Assembly: GCA_038503035.1 (NCBI GenBank)
Contig: JAVSML010024326.1
Span: forward strand, 558,001-622,000
Reading direction: 5' to 3'
DNA: 64,000 bases
Origin: Crocodylus rhombifer
Lineage: Eukaryota; Chordata; Crocodylia; Crocodylidae
Within the stretch, counting starts at the first letter, position 1; each line of letters begins with the position of its first letter. Both the position numbers and the translations under genes were made by a program. The notes beneath the pieces are model-generated. The model saw nothing but the letters and a program-made list of their open reading frames with translations. It made no database searches and was not told where the DNA came from. Positions 9,479-22,549 of the stretch are shown here, one piece after another.

Positions 9479-12400
9479 ATCATATGTACTGTTCACTATC
9501 ACTCTCTTAAGGATGACTGTAGGAAACCACCTGCATTTTGAACAGAAACAAGTACACAAAAATTTTTGATGCTTTTGAGGAGAGGAAAATGCAACATGTA
9601 TGATGTAACATTGTAGTTCTCTCCACCATGCATTTTTTCTAGGCTTCATCACTATGTGGTGACCAAAGTTTTAAAAAAAAACCCCAAAAACTGAAAATGG
9701 GGGAAGAAGAAAATAATGGCTTGAGCAAGTGAGCAGAGGACATGGGGAGTCACAAACTTTTCTGATCTCTTCTAATACTGAGCCTTATGGTCCTAGACTC
9801 TTTCACTGGCTCTCATGCCCTCTCCTTTCTCTCTTACCATCTATAAAGCTAGGGTTTTCAGCTTCTGCAGCAACCCAAGAAAAAATGGCAACAGACACTG
9901 TATGAAAAGTATGTTTCATATTTCTGCCCTTTCAAGTTCTCCTGAATAGTGAGAAAGATGAAAGCCTAGCCTTCTGGACAACAAGGAGAGAAAATAAATA
10001 ACTCTGTCTTTTCAGATATCCATGACTATGATGCAGATGTCAGGCTTTTGACATATGTCAATTAGGTCCCTCAGAGTCTGCAGGAGTAGATGTCAGTGCA
10101 GATGCTACCGGAGGTTGTGGAAATGACAGCAGCTTCATCTCCCCAGTTTTGATCTCAACTCTGGATCTATGAAGCAATTGGCTATTTCCTGACGATGACT
10201 GCCTTTTAGGCACCAGTCAGCCAAGCTGGGGCTAATTTAATGAGTCACTGGTGCAGCAGTAAGTAGCCAACAGGGGCTATGGCTGAATAACATAATTCAG
10301 CTGCTGGGTAGCCTCATAAAGTGATAGCCTAGGGTTCACTATTACTGGGAGTTGCTGGGAGTCAGGAAAGACTGAGATAAAGCTCTAGCCTGAGCAGATC
10401 AAGGCCTAAATTTCAGTAGCTGTCAAGATATTGTGAAGCTACACATTTCGTCTGTCTTTCTTTTAAATTTTTATTTTATGAATCTTGTAACTCTGATCAA
10501 ATTACTCTATCTACACCTACTGCCCACACTTTGACCAGCTCTAAACTTATTTCATCAGCATGACAAAAGTGCTAGCTTTGGAACATCCACTTGCCTGCTG
10601 ACCAAACCAAACTGATGTCAGCAATTCATGCCTGGTGCCACACTGGATTTTTCTAATGACAAGGGAGGCATTCTGTATTTGTAATTATGCTGCAAATTGA
10701 AACAGAATAGTTGAATAACCAGGGCATTTTTTTTCCGCCTTTATTCATATTTTTGGTTACTCAAAGCAGAATACAACTTCTGCTTTGGGCTCCTGTGTCA
10801 GCATACAGAAGTTAGGGTAAGAAACAGTACTGAAAACCCTTTCTCCCATTTTGATTCATAAAATGACTAAGTGGAATCCAGCATCACCATGACAAAAGGA
10901 ATCATTAAAGCCACATCCATCTGTACCAGCATCCGATTCTTAACTGAAAGCCCACAGGTGCAGTGCAGACCAAATTTGAGTAAATGCAGGGAAACTGAAG
11001 CTAACTTGTTTTGAAATCTATAATAGGAAATAATAGCAGTAGTTAGAAAGGTCAGAAGCAAGATAAATGAGGTGAGAAAAAGTATGGTGTCCCCAGCGGA
11101 CAGACTGCAGAAAACTTTACTTTTAACCGCAGGGACTGTAAAAAACAAAAACAAAAAACCCCCCCCCCCCCCGCAACAAACAGAAAAACATCATTGCCAA
11201 CATCTGTGCTTGTGTTTTGATTTCAACCCCATGGAGTTGCACAAATGTGACCCTAATCAAATGCATTTGCAGGAGAATTTTGCAGCATAGGTGCTATATA
11301 TCCTAGATATCTAGCCTCTAAAGTGGATTATTGTTTGCATAGACTAACTGTAATATACACCTGAGTTATTTAAAGCCAAAAAGAAAAGGTCCATTTTCCT
11401 GGTCTAGTCCAGAGTCTGAATTCGGTGTCAAAAAGAAATATGGTTTTAAAAAACAGATATTCAAGAGTCATGCACTACAGATTTGATGATATGTTGATTC
11501 AGATTATAAAACTACACTTCTCTCACTTTTTGCAGTTGTGCCATTTTCTAAGATTTGTAGCAGAAAATTTAAATCCTGCTTTCTCTTGAATATCTAATTG
11601 CACAATAGATCCAGGAAATTCATCTGTGCCTTTCTGATTTCTGCTCTTATAACATTTCTACGGCATGAACATGACAGTTTGCTGAGGCACTTTGAAAATC
11701 ATAAAAGCATAAATAAGAAACCACAGTTAAAACAGACAGCCCCATCCTCAGCTGGTATGAATTGGTAGCTGTCCAGAGACTCTACACACGTTTAAACCAG
11801 CACAGGATCTGAACAGTTAGCATGAAATGATTTATAAGTTATTTCAAATGTGTTCTGTGGTAATTTGGCTTACATTCACTTAATTTGTACAGAAATCAAA
11901 AGTATACATTTAAAAATATATATATAAATGTGTACACATATGTATTATGCACATGTATGCTGTATTACAGTGGATTTTACTTTATGAACAATATTTTATT
12001 TTGGATGATTAAATTTTGTTGATATATAAAACACATACAAACCTTTGAATGAATACAGAATTATTCAGTAATTTAGAACATGTTAGTGAAGTGTACGAGT
12101 ACATTTTTCCATCATTCCATCCACCTACACTTGAAAATTTAGTTCAGAGTATTATGTATTATCTTTAAATAACAAGTTTTTCAGGTTTTAACATCAGTTA
12201 CCTGTACTTCCCCAAAGGGTCAGATTTTAAAAGGTGACTATTATTTTCAAATGTGAATATATGAATTTTATTTTCAAAAGCAACAGTGGTGAGAGACAAG
12301 CACCTTAGATACTTTTCAATACCCTGCTATGTATATCCATAGTGAAACAGTGTATGTGGAATTGCATCACTTATGCTGTGCATATACATAGTGCATGGCA

Positions 12401-14290
12401 AAGAGGTCATGTGTTCCAAACAGGAAACCAAAGCTGTGATGACAAAAAAGAAGCTTAGTAAAGGAGCAAAACTTTTTATGTGGTCTCAGCAATCCTTGTT
12501 TAGTACACACATTCTTCACTTGTGTATCACTCTCACTTGCGCATATTTAGCACATGAAACTAAAGTTTTCAATATACACGGAGTCAGTGCCCTCTTAACT
12601 TGGGTCTCTGATGCAAATAAAATTCTAAATACCAATTGTGACAGTTGCAGTCAGTAGTTAGAATTCTGTTTGTTTCACTATCACAATGGGATCAATTCAA
12701 TTCCCACTCAAGCCAATGGAGAGACGCCATGAAAGCTAGGGGAAGCCAAATGAGAAGTACATTTGTACAAGGCAGTGGGTTCCTTAGCATTTCATTGAGC
12801 TGAGCTGCCGTAACATGGCCTGAAGCCAGGGCCTGTGAGCTATTGCACTCCAGGGAGGAAAAATGTTTGAAGAAAGTAATGGAATCCTTCTAGACAGAGG
12901 TCTTTTCATAAAAAAGGGGGCCTTGGGGTGTTCATAGGCTGATGTGTTCCTCCATCTCTTCAGATCCTCCTCTGAAACATATTCTATCTTCATGACAAAT
13001 ATTACTGATTTCACTGGGTGCTTGAGGGGCTGGTTCTATGCTTTTCAAATCCAGCTGTTTGCAACATCTGCAAAAGGGAAATGCCTTTAGTAATTAACTA
13101 CCCATATTATGAACTCCCACTCTTCCAGTGTTTTGTTTTCTCTTAGTTGCCTTCATTATCTTGCTGGAAGTTTGTGCTCATCTCTTTAATAGCCATCCTC
13201 ATGGTTTATGCTTACAAAGCAAGACACTGAAATGACATCTAAAGAACTATTGCAGAGGGCACTGAGGCAAGAATCCTGCTCCTGTCTGAACCGCAAAACA
13301 AAACCTGATACAAAGTGCAGTAGGGTTGGAAGCAAGAATTCAAGTTGCCCATCATCAGCAAAACATGGAATTGCAGTAGCATTAGGATGGGATATGGGAT
13401 AACAAACAGAGCACAGACTTGGGGTTAGATGGATCTTTCTGTTTAGTTCCCCGTCTCCTGTGGATCGATTGGGTAAAATGGAGCTACAGCAACACTGCAA
13501 CTGTAGGAGGAACTGAAGACCTGCCTTCCCCAAATAAGCCCTGCTATGTAAAACCTGCCACATGTTCCCCATGCTCCTGTTCAGGATTTAGGTGCCAAAG
13601 TGCAAGTACAGAAATAGAGGCCCCTTAATCTAGATGGAGCCAAGTAAAAACAGTGAACTGATATAATCTTTTGTTTACTGTTATACCTTCCCCCTGCCTC
13701 CTTCCCCCCCCCGGTCAAGTCAATTTTGAATATAAATCCCCAGCATGTGGAGAACTGCCTAATAAACACCTGTCAGGATTCCTCATTGCCATTCCACCAG
13801 ATCACGTTCAGATGCTTCTATATAGCTATTGTTTGTAAAGCACTTTGAAGGCCACAGTAGGAAAAGGGAGGTAATATGGTATGGTACAGATGAAAAGGAT
13901 ATAATGTGGCCCCTTGTATTAAAGTTTGGCTTTTAATGTGGTTTCAGATGTTGTGGAGGCCGAAGTGAGGTTTTTGGTTAAATGGACTTATCCCCTAAAG
14001 AATGTCTGTTGGCAGAAGCCTTTCTTTCCCCTTCAAACATGCTTGCACACATTGGCATGCAGTCTCTTATGTGATTGATATAATGTTCTCTAGCTGGGTC
14101 TCAGACTGGAGTACCAGCATGCATTGTATATCAAGATTAAGGTTCACTGCTCAAACTCCAAGAAGCAAAGTAAATTAGCCAATATGGAGCTTCATACTTT
14201 TGTGGCTAGACTACTTTGATACACTTAAAGCAAACTTGGGTAGCTCTACACTGAGTGCCGTCTACAGTGTAGTCATACCATATGGGTTTT
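9479..14290. other. Intergenic, mostly unique sequence
   Basis: About 4.8 kb of AT-rich DNA with no recognised gene, CR1 or DNA transposon. It contains a C-run at about 11159-11172 after an A-rich stretch, and short TA tracts near 11920. Frames such as 13186-13572 (minus, 128 codons) show no recognisable domain and are taken as chance. Confidence 0.5.
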
Positions 14291-14672
14291 AGAATCAGAG
14301 AATCATAGAAAACTATGGTTGGAAGGAACCTCAGGAGGTCATCTAGTCCAGCCCCTTTCTCAAAGTAGGACCAACCCCAACTAGGTCATCCCAGCCAAAG
14401 CTTTGTCTAGCTGGGTTTTGAAAACCTCCAAGGACAGAGCTTCCCCCACCTCTCTGGGTAACCTTGTCCAGTGATTTACTACCCTCCTAGTGAGAAAATT
14501 CTTCCTAATAGTGAACCTAAACTTCCCTTGCTGAAAATTGAGACCGTTGCTCCTTGCTCTGTCATCTGCCACCCCTGAGAACAGTCTAGCTCTATCCTCT
14601 TTCAAACCCTGCTTCAGGTAGTTGATGGCTGCTATTAAGCCCTCTCTGTCTCCTCATTGTACTAAATAAGCC
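14291..14672 (-). mobile_element. CR1 LINE, 3' end fragment (older subfamily)
   Basis: Minus-strand CR1 3' terminus starting at AGAATCATAGAAAACTATGG and running about 380 bp into the RT tail. A 74-codon antisense frame (14381-14605) still reads RFTIRKNFLTRRVVNHWTRL, the C-terminal block typical of CR1 ORF2. It shares the CAGGAGGTCATCTAGTCCA 3' UTR with the copy at 58582. That differs from the GATGATCTGCTCAGGTCCC group, so it is a separate, older-looking subfamily. Confidence 0.85.
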
Positions 14673-14689
14673 TAGTTCTGGCCACTGGA

Positions 14690-15600
14690 CATTGTTACAT
14701 ATTACATTTAGCACATGCTAATGTCCAAACAATCAAGGAAAGAAGCATGTGCTAAGTGGCATCCTACCCTAGTAAATTTAGGCCTCTTCTAGAAATGATT
14801 AGGTTTAAATAGTATTACCTAATACCTGTTGAGCTAGCATCAGACTGCTCTGCAGAGGTAAATCAATCAGGGGACTCCAGTGCAGTTTGTTGGGCTTCCA
14901 GCCTCTCTACTTCACCAGAGCTTTAAACCAGAAAGAGTCCAATATGATTGGGAACCCAATGAAGCTGTTTGACTGGCTGGACTCCATTTCTCCTGTTCAC
15001 CTCCTCCCCTACTCTGATACAGTGTTGGGGCTGGGACCAGCTCCTGTACTGTGCTGGTGTTGCTCCCAGCCCTTGAGCTTCACAGAAGCCCTGAATTAGC
15101 TCCCATGTGGTATAGGGGCTGGGACAGGCTTCCATGGCATATTGATGTATCTTCAATCCCCAACACGACACCAGAGCCTTGAACCAACACCTATGTGGTG
15201 CAAGGACTGGGACCAACACCCACACCCTACCAATGTCACTCAAAGCCCTTGTACCACACTGGAGCCTTCAACCACCTCCAATATGATCCCAAGGTTGAGA
15301 CCAAAAATCAGTTGACTTTTTGGTCTCAGCCTTGGGTTCAAGGTTCTGGCACTAATACATTGAATTATAATTAGGTTGTAGTAAGCATTAACATGTGACT
15401 GCTCATTAAACTTTCTAAGTTGCACTAAGCTTACTTTGATCTAAATCTGATGTGTGCTAAGTGGAACATGTAATAACACCCTGAAAGGGAACAACTTCGT
15501 AGTGCCAGGAGGGTAATTAGCATGTGCTAAGTTGCTTGAATGTGCATCTGCTTGCATTTTAACTGCACTTACTAAATGTTAAGTTGAAGGTGTGACACCA
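14690..15600. repeat. Possible composite repeat with degenerate minisatellite core
   Basis: The TAGCACATGCTAA motif near 14710 recurs inverted near 15515 (TTAGCATGTGCTAAGTTG), with further copies of TGTGCTAAGTGG at about 14748 and 15452. Between them, 14910-15300 holds roughly three diverged units of about 90-100 bp, each with a GAGCTTT/GAGCCTT..ACC start and a GGGCTGGGACC-like segment. This could be one non-autonomous DNA element that has captured a minisatellite, or two separate repeats. The boundaries are uncertain. Confidence 0.35.
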
Positions 15601-17397
15601 TGCTATTTTTCAAAGCTTGCTCAGTGAATATTCCTAGTTAGAGTCCCACCCTCAGGCTGATTGTAGCCAAAGTTTTAAATCCCTCATTACAAACACTAAA
15701 ATGTCACAAAACCCTCAAAAATTCTTTAAAACAATGACATTAGCCTGAGACAAAATTTTCTTTTCAGTTGAGAATCTTTGAAAATTTCAGCCTAATTCAG
15801 GTAGGCACCCAAATCTCTTTGAAAAATGTTTTGGATGTCAATCTTCATAGAAAGTGTTTGGAGAATCCCCATTAGGTGCTCTTTTTCTGCATGTGGGTAC
15901 TTCACTAGCAGCTACAAATTCTCATCAAGTTCAGTTTTGACATTGGGCCAAATTCCTCTGTACACCACAAAGGGCATAATTCTCTCCATGCACAGCTGAT
16001 CCCTGTGCCATCCTTTTACAGCCAGAGCTCTTGCAGAATTTAATGGGAGCTTGAGGCTTGAGCCCAGAGAATAGCATTACAGGCTTCCTTCACAAACATC
16101 CTTATTTCTTCACCTCCTTTCTGATATGCAAAGTACAATGTGTCCAAGAGGGAAGAATGATGACAAATCTCATGTTAACTACCTGAATGAGACTTTACTT
16201 GTTTTTTTCCTCTCTCAGAACACTCAGTCTTCTCAGTATTTTAGAATTTTATGAGTTTTTGACAAAGAAAGTATGGCCTAAATGGAAGTCCCAATTTGCA
16301 CTCCAGTATCATTGAACAAGAGCAAATTAGAACGAGCAATAAAACCCTGGCTGCTATCAAATACCTCGTTGGTGTAAATCAAACAAGCAAAGAAATAGTT
16401 GCAGTTCTATATTTCCACCAGTAGGTGGTGATAACAAATTATACATTTGCCCCAGTATTATGGGTGCTATGTGTCTTTTGACTCCATGAATCTTTATAAT
16501 ACATTCCAGATGAGTAAGGCCAACATTTCAGAATCCAAGCCCCAGTCTTGAATGGAGAGGAGCCAACATTTTTTTGCATTCACAGAAGCAAACATTTCCA
16601 TGTACAAGCATTGTTTGTAGATGCAAATCAGTACATTAGTTGTACAGGTATCTAAACTTTGCATATGAATGTAGGGAGCAAGGGATTTGCTTGTTTGAAA
16701 TACAGATAAGCACACAAGCTACAAAAGCAAATTTAGGAGCCACTTTGCAGAATATACCCCTGCTCTGAGCTTATGGCAAAAACCAGAAATTGTTGGAAGG
16801 GGACAAAATCATAAGTGAAATGACTATTACCCTGAAGAGGCTGTGATTGATCACACCTACTTATCTGTAAACTATCTAATGTGTTCTCTTGTTGTGTAGA
16901 GTATTATTTAAAATACTATTCATGTTTCCTGGACTAGAAATGTTTATAAATAAAATGAATACAATCCTAGCTATGTTTAACAAAAGAAAATCTCCATGCC
17001 TGAAAAGCAAAATGAATGTTTGTAGCACACATGTACAGAAAGCTGGTCATAAGTATCATCAGTGACCTGATTTCTGCAATAAATAGAAACTGCTAGTTAG
17101 CATGGGATGCAATGGGAAAAAGAATCAAATATGTTGGGTCAGAGATGTGAAGAACAAAATTTTTCAGTACTTTAGTTTTCCGTGGGAGATTTAACATTTA
17201 TTAAAAAAATCATTGTTTCATAAAATTCATTAGTAACAATGAATGTATGCCAATACAATATTGGGCAAGCTTGGCAGCTTCCTATGTGAAGGATTAGTAC
17301 ACCTCCTTGGAGGCAGACATTGGCTCCAAAAATGACGGCTTGAAACCCTCTGGGTAAAGCTGGGGTGGGGGGGTTGGGAGGGCACAGCAAGAGAGAT
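15601..17397. other. Intergenic, no gene recognised
   Basis: Low-GC sequence with no recognised coding or repeat structure. A short G-run lies near 17363, just before the next CR1. Confidence 0.5.
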
Positions 17398-19915
17398 CTA
17401 ACTGTAGGTGTATACTACAGACCACCAAACCAGGGTGAGGAACTTGATCTAGAGTTCACCTGAGAAGTAACAGAGGCTGCACAGGCAAGAGACATGGTCA
17501 TCATGGGTGACTTCAATTATCCGGTCATCTCTTGGGAGGAACACTCAGCCAAGCCAGATCAGTCACATTCGTTCCTGACCTGCATCAAAGAGCTTTTCCT
17601 GACTCAGGAGATGCATGGGCCAACCAGAGGTAATGCTTTTCTAGACTTGGTCCTGGCCAAAGGAGACAATCTGGTGACTGATGTTAACATAGAGGGCAGC
17701 CTGAATGATAGCAGCCATGAAACCATTAAATTCATGGTCTGTCACAAGGCAGGCAAATTAGATAGTGGTCGTGAAGTTTTGGACTGCAAAAATGCAAATT
17801 TAAACAAGCTCAGGTCACTAGTAGAGAATGTACTGAGGGAACAGTCACTGAAGGCAAAAGGAGTGCATGAAGAGTAGTCATTCCTAAAGAACACAATCCT
17901 TGAAACACAAAGGAAGTCCATTCCCATGCGGAGGAAATGTAGCAAAAGGACTGGGAAGCCCTCTTGGCTAAACAGGGAAATCATGGTCCTCTTAAGAAAG
18001 AAGAAAGAGGCGTACAATCACTGGAAGCTAGGGACACCCCTGTGGAGGACTATGTAGCAATGGTCTGCAACTATAGGGATCAGATCATCAAAGCTAAGGC
18101 AGTGACTGGACTAAAATTAGCAATGGGAATCAAAGACAACAAGAAGTCCTTATTTAGGTACATAGGGAATGGAAAGAAAATGAATGGGAGTGTGGGGCCA
18201 TTGCTCAACAACTCAGTACTGCTAGTCACTGGCACTGAGGAGAAAACTGAACTCCTAAATGAATACTTTGGTTTGGTCTTTCACTGGGCCAAGGGGAAAA
18301 CCACATCAGCTAGGGTACAGAATGAGCAAGGTTCAAATGACCGCCTTCCTACTATTGCTGTAGAACTGGTGTGTGATCAGTTAAAGAAATTGGATGTATA
18401 TAAGTTAGCAGGATTGGATGAAGTTCATCTGAGAGTGCTGAAAGAGTTGGCTGAAGTCATTATGGAACCCCTGGTCAAGTTCTTCCAAAACTTGTGGTGC
18501 TCTGGGAAGGACCGGGAGGACTGGTAGAGGGCCAATGTGCCCATCTTCAAGAAGGGGAGGAAGGAGGACCCAGTTAACTATAGGCCAATTAGCCTAACTT
18601 CTTTCCCAGGGAAAATCCTGGAAAAAAATCATTAAGGAGTCAATGTGCAACAGGCTTGCAGAAGGTAGGTTTCTGAATGACAGCCAGCATGGCTTCATTG
18701 TGGGCATGTCTTATCTTACTAACCACATCTCCTATGATCAGGTGACTCCCCACTTGTATAAGAGAGAGGAGGTTGACATTATATACTTTGACTTCCAAAA
18801 AGCTTTCAATCTGGTCTCCCATGAAGTTCTCATGAGAAAATTGGAAAACTGTGGGCTCAACTGCGAGACAGTCAGGTGGGTAGGAAACTGGCTGTCATGT
18901 AGGACCCAGAGAGTTCTGATAAATGGATCTGTGTCATCTTGGTGTGAAGTGGCTAGTGGTGCCCTGCAGGAGTCAGTGCGTGGTCCAGTGCTATTCAACA
19001 TCTTCATCAATGATTTGGATGTGGGGGTGAAGAGCTCACTGGACAAGTTCATGGACAATACCAAGTTATGGGGAAACATGGTCAGGCTTGAAGATAGGCT
19101 GCAGATACAGGCGGACCTAGATAGGCTTGTAAATTGGACAGACCAGAACCAGATGAAATTGTGCTCCACCTGGGGATGAACAATCCCCTGCAAACCTACA
19201 ACCTTGGCAATGCCAACCCGGCTAGCACTACAAAAGAAAGGGACCTGGGGGTAATAATAGACCACAGCATGAACATGAGCCAGCAGTGCGATGCTGTAGC
19301 CAGCAGGGATAACAATTCCCTGGCATACATCAATCAATGTATCTCCAGCAAAACCAAAGAAGTGATTTTCCCACTCTAATCAGCATTGGTGAGACTGCAG
19401 CTGGAGGACTACCTCCAGTTCTGGGCACCACACCTTACCAAGGATGAGGTAAAGCTTGAGAAAGTATGGAGAAGGGCCACCTGTATGATCAGAGACTTGT
19501 GCAGCAAGCCATACATGGAAAGTCTGAGTGATCTGGGACTTCAGACTGAAAAAAAGAAGACTGAGAGGGGACTTGGTAGCAGCATATCACTACATCGGAG
19601 GCTTACATCAAGGGGACTCAGTGAACAACTGTTCACTAGGACACCTGAGGGGAAAACTTGGTGTAATGGGCACAAATTCCTGAAAGACTGTTTCAGGTTC
19701 AACATTAGGAAAAACTACTCCACAACTAGGGTGTCCAGACTGTAGAATAAGCTCCCTCTAGAGATTGTACAATCACTTACCCTGGAAATCTTCAAGAGGA
19801 GACTGGATGGTCACCTTACTGGGGTCACCTGACCCCAGTTGTCTTTCTTGCATGGTGCAGGGGGCAGGACCTGACGATCTTCCGAGGTCCCTTCCAGCTG
19901 TACTATCTATGAATC
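17398..19915 (+). mobile_element. CR1 LINE, 5'-truncated, decayed ORF2
   Basis: Plus-strand CR1 of about 2.5 kb beginning inside the endonuclease (VYYRPPNQ-type block, then MGDFNYPVISWEEHS at about 17500). EN remnant: 17494-17877. Linker and RT start: 17964-18527 (KSLFRYIGNG, DEVHLRVLKELAEV). RT core: 18643-19179 (YFDFQKAFNLVSHE, LFNIFINDLD, and KFMDNTKLWG in place of FADDTKLWG, so the catalytic aspartates are lost). C-terminal pieces: 19134-19745. The 3' end has the stem CTGGGGTCACCTGACCCCAG at about 19819-19838 and terminates with CTATGAATCTGTGA. It is dead, with several frameshifts. Confidence 0.9.
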
Positions 19916-20629
19916 TGTGAGAGTTGTAATTAATGTTTTTCAGGTGATTATCCCTAGGAAGTGTGAGAGAGAGTACATATATGTTTTATTGATTTGTAAA
20001 CAGGAGGGTAAATACACTCACATAATAATCCAAACCAAAAATCAAGTTATGAATTCATCTAATTGGCTGTGCAGGTCAAATCAAAACCAAAGCTAAAATT
20101 CTTATCTCGTCTTATACTACAAGTGAAAGCAAACCCAAAACTAAAACCGTGATTAATTTTTGTTTCACTTTCAGTTCAGCAGTATCTCATTTTTTTCCTT
20201 GAGTTGGGAAAGTTGGAAGTGTTTGCATAAGAACTATTAGTTTTTTAGTGCTTGTGCTTTGAAATAGTCATAACAATGCCTAATCAGAAAAAACAAACAA
20301 ACCACTATTGTGTGGCATCATTATGGTGAAGTTCAAGCCACTGAAAGAAGGTAGAAAGTTGGTACATGTAAGCATTGCAGGACAGAGTATGCTAACAATG
20401 CAACAAGAATGAAGAAACGTGTAGAAACTGTTCTGAAAGAGTACAAGCCATATACAGAAAACTAATACAACCAAGTGGTGGAACAACATTAGCTGAGAAA
20501 AGTCTACTTCAGGAATCCTATGTAAGTAAACAAATTAAGATGTTAAACAATTCACAGTACAGACTAGCTCTATATTGTTAAAACATAATTTTAAAAAGTT
20601 GTTAATGCAACTCTGGACTATTATTTATT

Positions 20630-20945
20630 TACTTATTTAATAATGTTTGTATCCTGCTTTTCTTCTTGCACTAAGCACCCAAAGTGGCTTATGCATTACA
20701 ATATATATTTTAAATTACATAATAGATAAATAGCTAACTATTTCAACCCAGCAGATCAAGCTTAGTCCTCTCACCGATGGCTGTGGCCAGACTATACTTC
20801 CCTTTGGTTCTGCAGTCCCAGGGCAACTGAAAAGCAAGTTGAGCAGAGTGTTCTTTCTTGCAGGGTGGGGGGAAGTATGCTCTCTGCAACTTCTCCTTCT
20901 CCTTCTGATGGAAGAAGCCAGAATAGAATAGGCTAAAATAAATAA
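20630..20945. repeat. Possible SINE-like insertion inside the hAT element
   Basis: Begins with TTATTTATTTACTTATTTAATAATG followed by a GTATCCTGCTTTTCTTC..AAAGTGGCTTA motif. That motif resembles a common sauropsid interspersed repeat with the TATACCGCC..AGCGGCTTACA pattern. It separates the BED remnant from the next hAT coding piece (QELDTASEIADLQ at about 20968). No target duplication was identified, so the borders are approximate. Confidence 0.3.
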
Positions 20946-21101
20946 AATCTTTTCCAGCTTTGGTTGCAGGAACTTGATACTGCAAGTGAAATAGCAGATT
21001 TGCAAAAAATGGAAAATGAAAATGTTGAGCTGCCAGGTCTAGGGGAAGAAGCAGCAGGATCTTCACTTTCAAGATCACTGTCAGCAGATATGTGATCCAC
21101 C

Positions 21102-21475
21102 ATGAGTAGCTGTTCAAGACAGTCAAGGTTTTTAATCAAGCTTTGTGGACAAAATGTTAAAGAAGATCAAGAAAAAGCAACTGAGATATTAGCTCAAGCT
21201 ATATTTGCAAGTGGTACACCTCTTTCCATAACTGAACATCAATACTGGAAGGAACATTACAAGCTAATTTTCCCATCATATAAGTTACCATCACATTATC
21301 GCTTACCACATCCTGTCTCAGATAGAGAGCATAACAGAGTTGAAACAATACTTATTCTACAGATTGGTCAACCAGAATCACTGACTCTGATGTCAGATGG
21401 ATGGACTGATATACAAGAAAATCCTTTATTGAACATTATGTTAGTAACACCTGAACCAATTATTATTATTATTAT
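21102..21475 (+). pseudogene. hAT transposase catalytic-core fragment
   Basis: About 120 residues of hAT transposase. They include a helical segment (KATEILAQAIFASGTPLSI), the PSYKLPSHYRLP block and the SDGWTDIQENPLLNIM block, which supplies the first catalytic aspartate in this superfamily. The frame then degenerates through an (ATT)n tract at 21461-21479. Upstream coding (20968-21097) continues in the same sense with a stop at about 21091. The second acidic block VTDN and the GCLAH motif follow in another frame at 21580-21690. It is a transposon fossil, not a host gene, as shown by stops and nested repeats. Confidence 0.8.
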
Positions 21476-21724
21476 TATTGAAAGCAATTGCTACCAAATC
21501 TTCTTGTCGTACAGGTGAATACATACCAAATTACTGAGTGAAGAGACTGAAAGTGTAGGTCTCTCCAGGGTACAAACCCTGGTAACTGATAATGTGAGTA
21601 ACATGAAAGCTGCATGTCAAATATGAACAGCAAAGTATATTCATTTAATAGTATTTGGTTGTCTTGCTCACAGGCTGAATCTTCTGGCAAAGGACATAAT
21701 AAGTGTGAATACATTATATTGAAT

Positions 21725-22492
21725 ACAAAAAATGCAAGGTTCTCCACCTTGGGAGGAAAAACCTGCAGCATGCGTATAGGCTTGGCAGTGCTATGCTGAC
21801 TAGCACTACAGACAAGAGGGACTTGGGGGTCAGGATTGACCACAAGATGAACATGAGCCTTCAATGTGATGCCGCAGCTAGTAAAGAGAGCAACACCCTG
21901 GCTTGCATCCATAGATGCTTCTCAAGCAAATCCCAGGATGTCATTCTCCCATTGTACTCGGCCTTAGTGAGGCTGTATATGGAGGTCTGCGGCCAGTTTT
22001 GGGCTCCACAATTCAAAAAGGATGTGGAGAAGCTTGAGACAGTCCAGAGGAGAGCCATGCACGTGCATGATCAGAGGTCAGGAAAACAGACCTTATGATG
22101 AAAAGCTGACAGCTATGGGACTCTTCAGCCTGGAAAAGCGCAGGCTCAGGCGTGATCTGATGGCCACCTATAAGTTTTTAAGGGGTGTTCACCAGGATCT
22201 GGGGGAACGTTTGTTCACCAGAATGCCCCAAGGGATGACAAAGTCAAATGGTTATAAACTCCTGCAAGGCTGTTTCAGGCTGGACATAAGGAAGAACTTC
22301 TTTAGTGTCCGAGCCCCCAAGGTCTGGAATACCCTGCCATCAGTGGTGGTTCAAGCACCTACTTTGAACGCCCTCAAGAGAAACCTGGATGTTTTTATTG
22401 CTAGGATCCTATGACCCCAGCTGAATTCCAGCCCCCCGGGCACGGGGTGGGACTCGATCTTCCAGTGTCCCTTCCAGCCCTAATGTCTATGA
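21725..22492 (+). mobile_element. CR1 LINE 3' end inserted into the hAT transposon
   Basis: Plus-strand CR1 fragment of about 770 bp, starting in the RT thumb (NARFSTLGG) and running to the 3' terminus CTAATGTCTATGAAA. RT tail frames at 21793-22098 and 22022-22414 keep KRDLGVRIDHKMNMS and PLYSALVRL, then RRLRRDLMATYKFLRG and FRLDIRKNFFSVRAPKVWN. A frameshift near 22080 separates them. Its closest relative in the window by eye is the copy at 3823-6203. hAT coding sequence resumes after it (ILANCKVIVKVF at about 22509), which shows that CR1 entered the hAT. Confidence 0.88.
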
Positions 22493-22549
22493 AATCCATA
22501 CAGTAAAGACAATATTGGCAAACTGCAAAGTTATTGTGAAGGTATTTGC

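Noticed and set aside
13186..13572. 128-codon minus-strand open frame
   Set aside because: Overlaps another frame on the plus strand (13208-13402), shows no motif, and lies in AT-rich intergenic DNA with no splice or codon signal.
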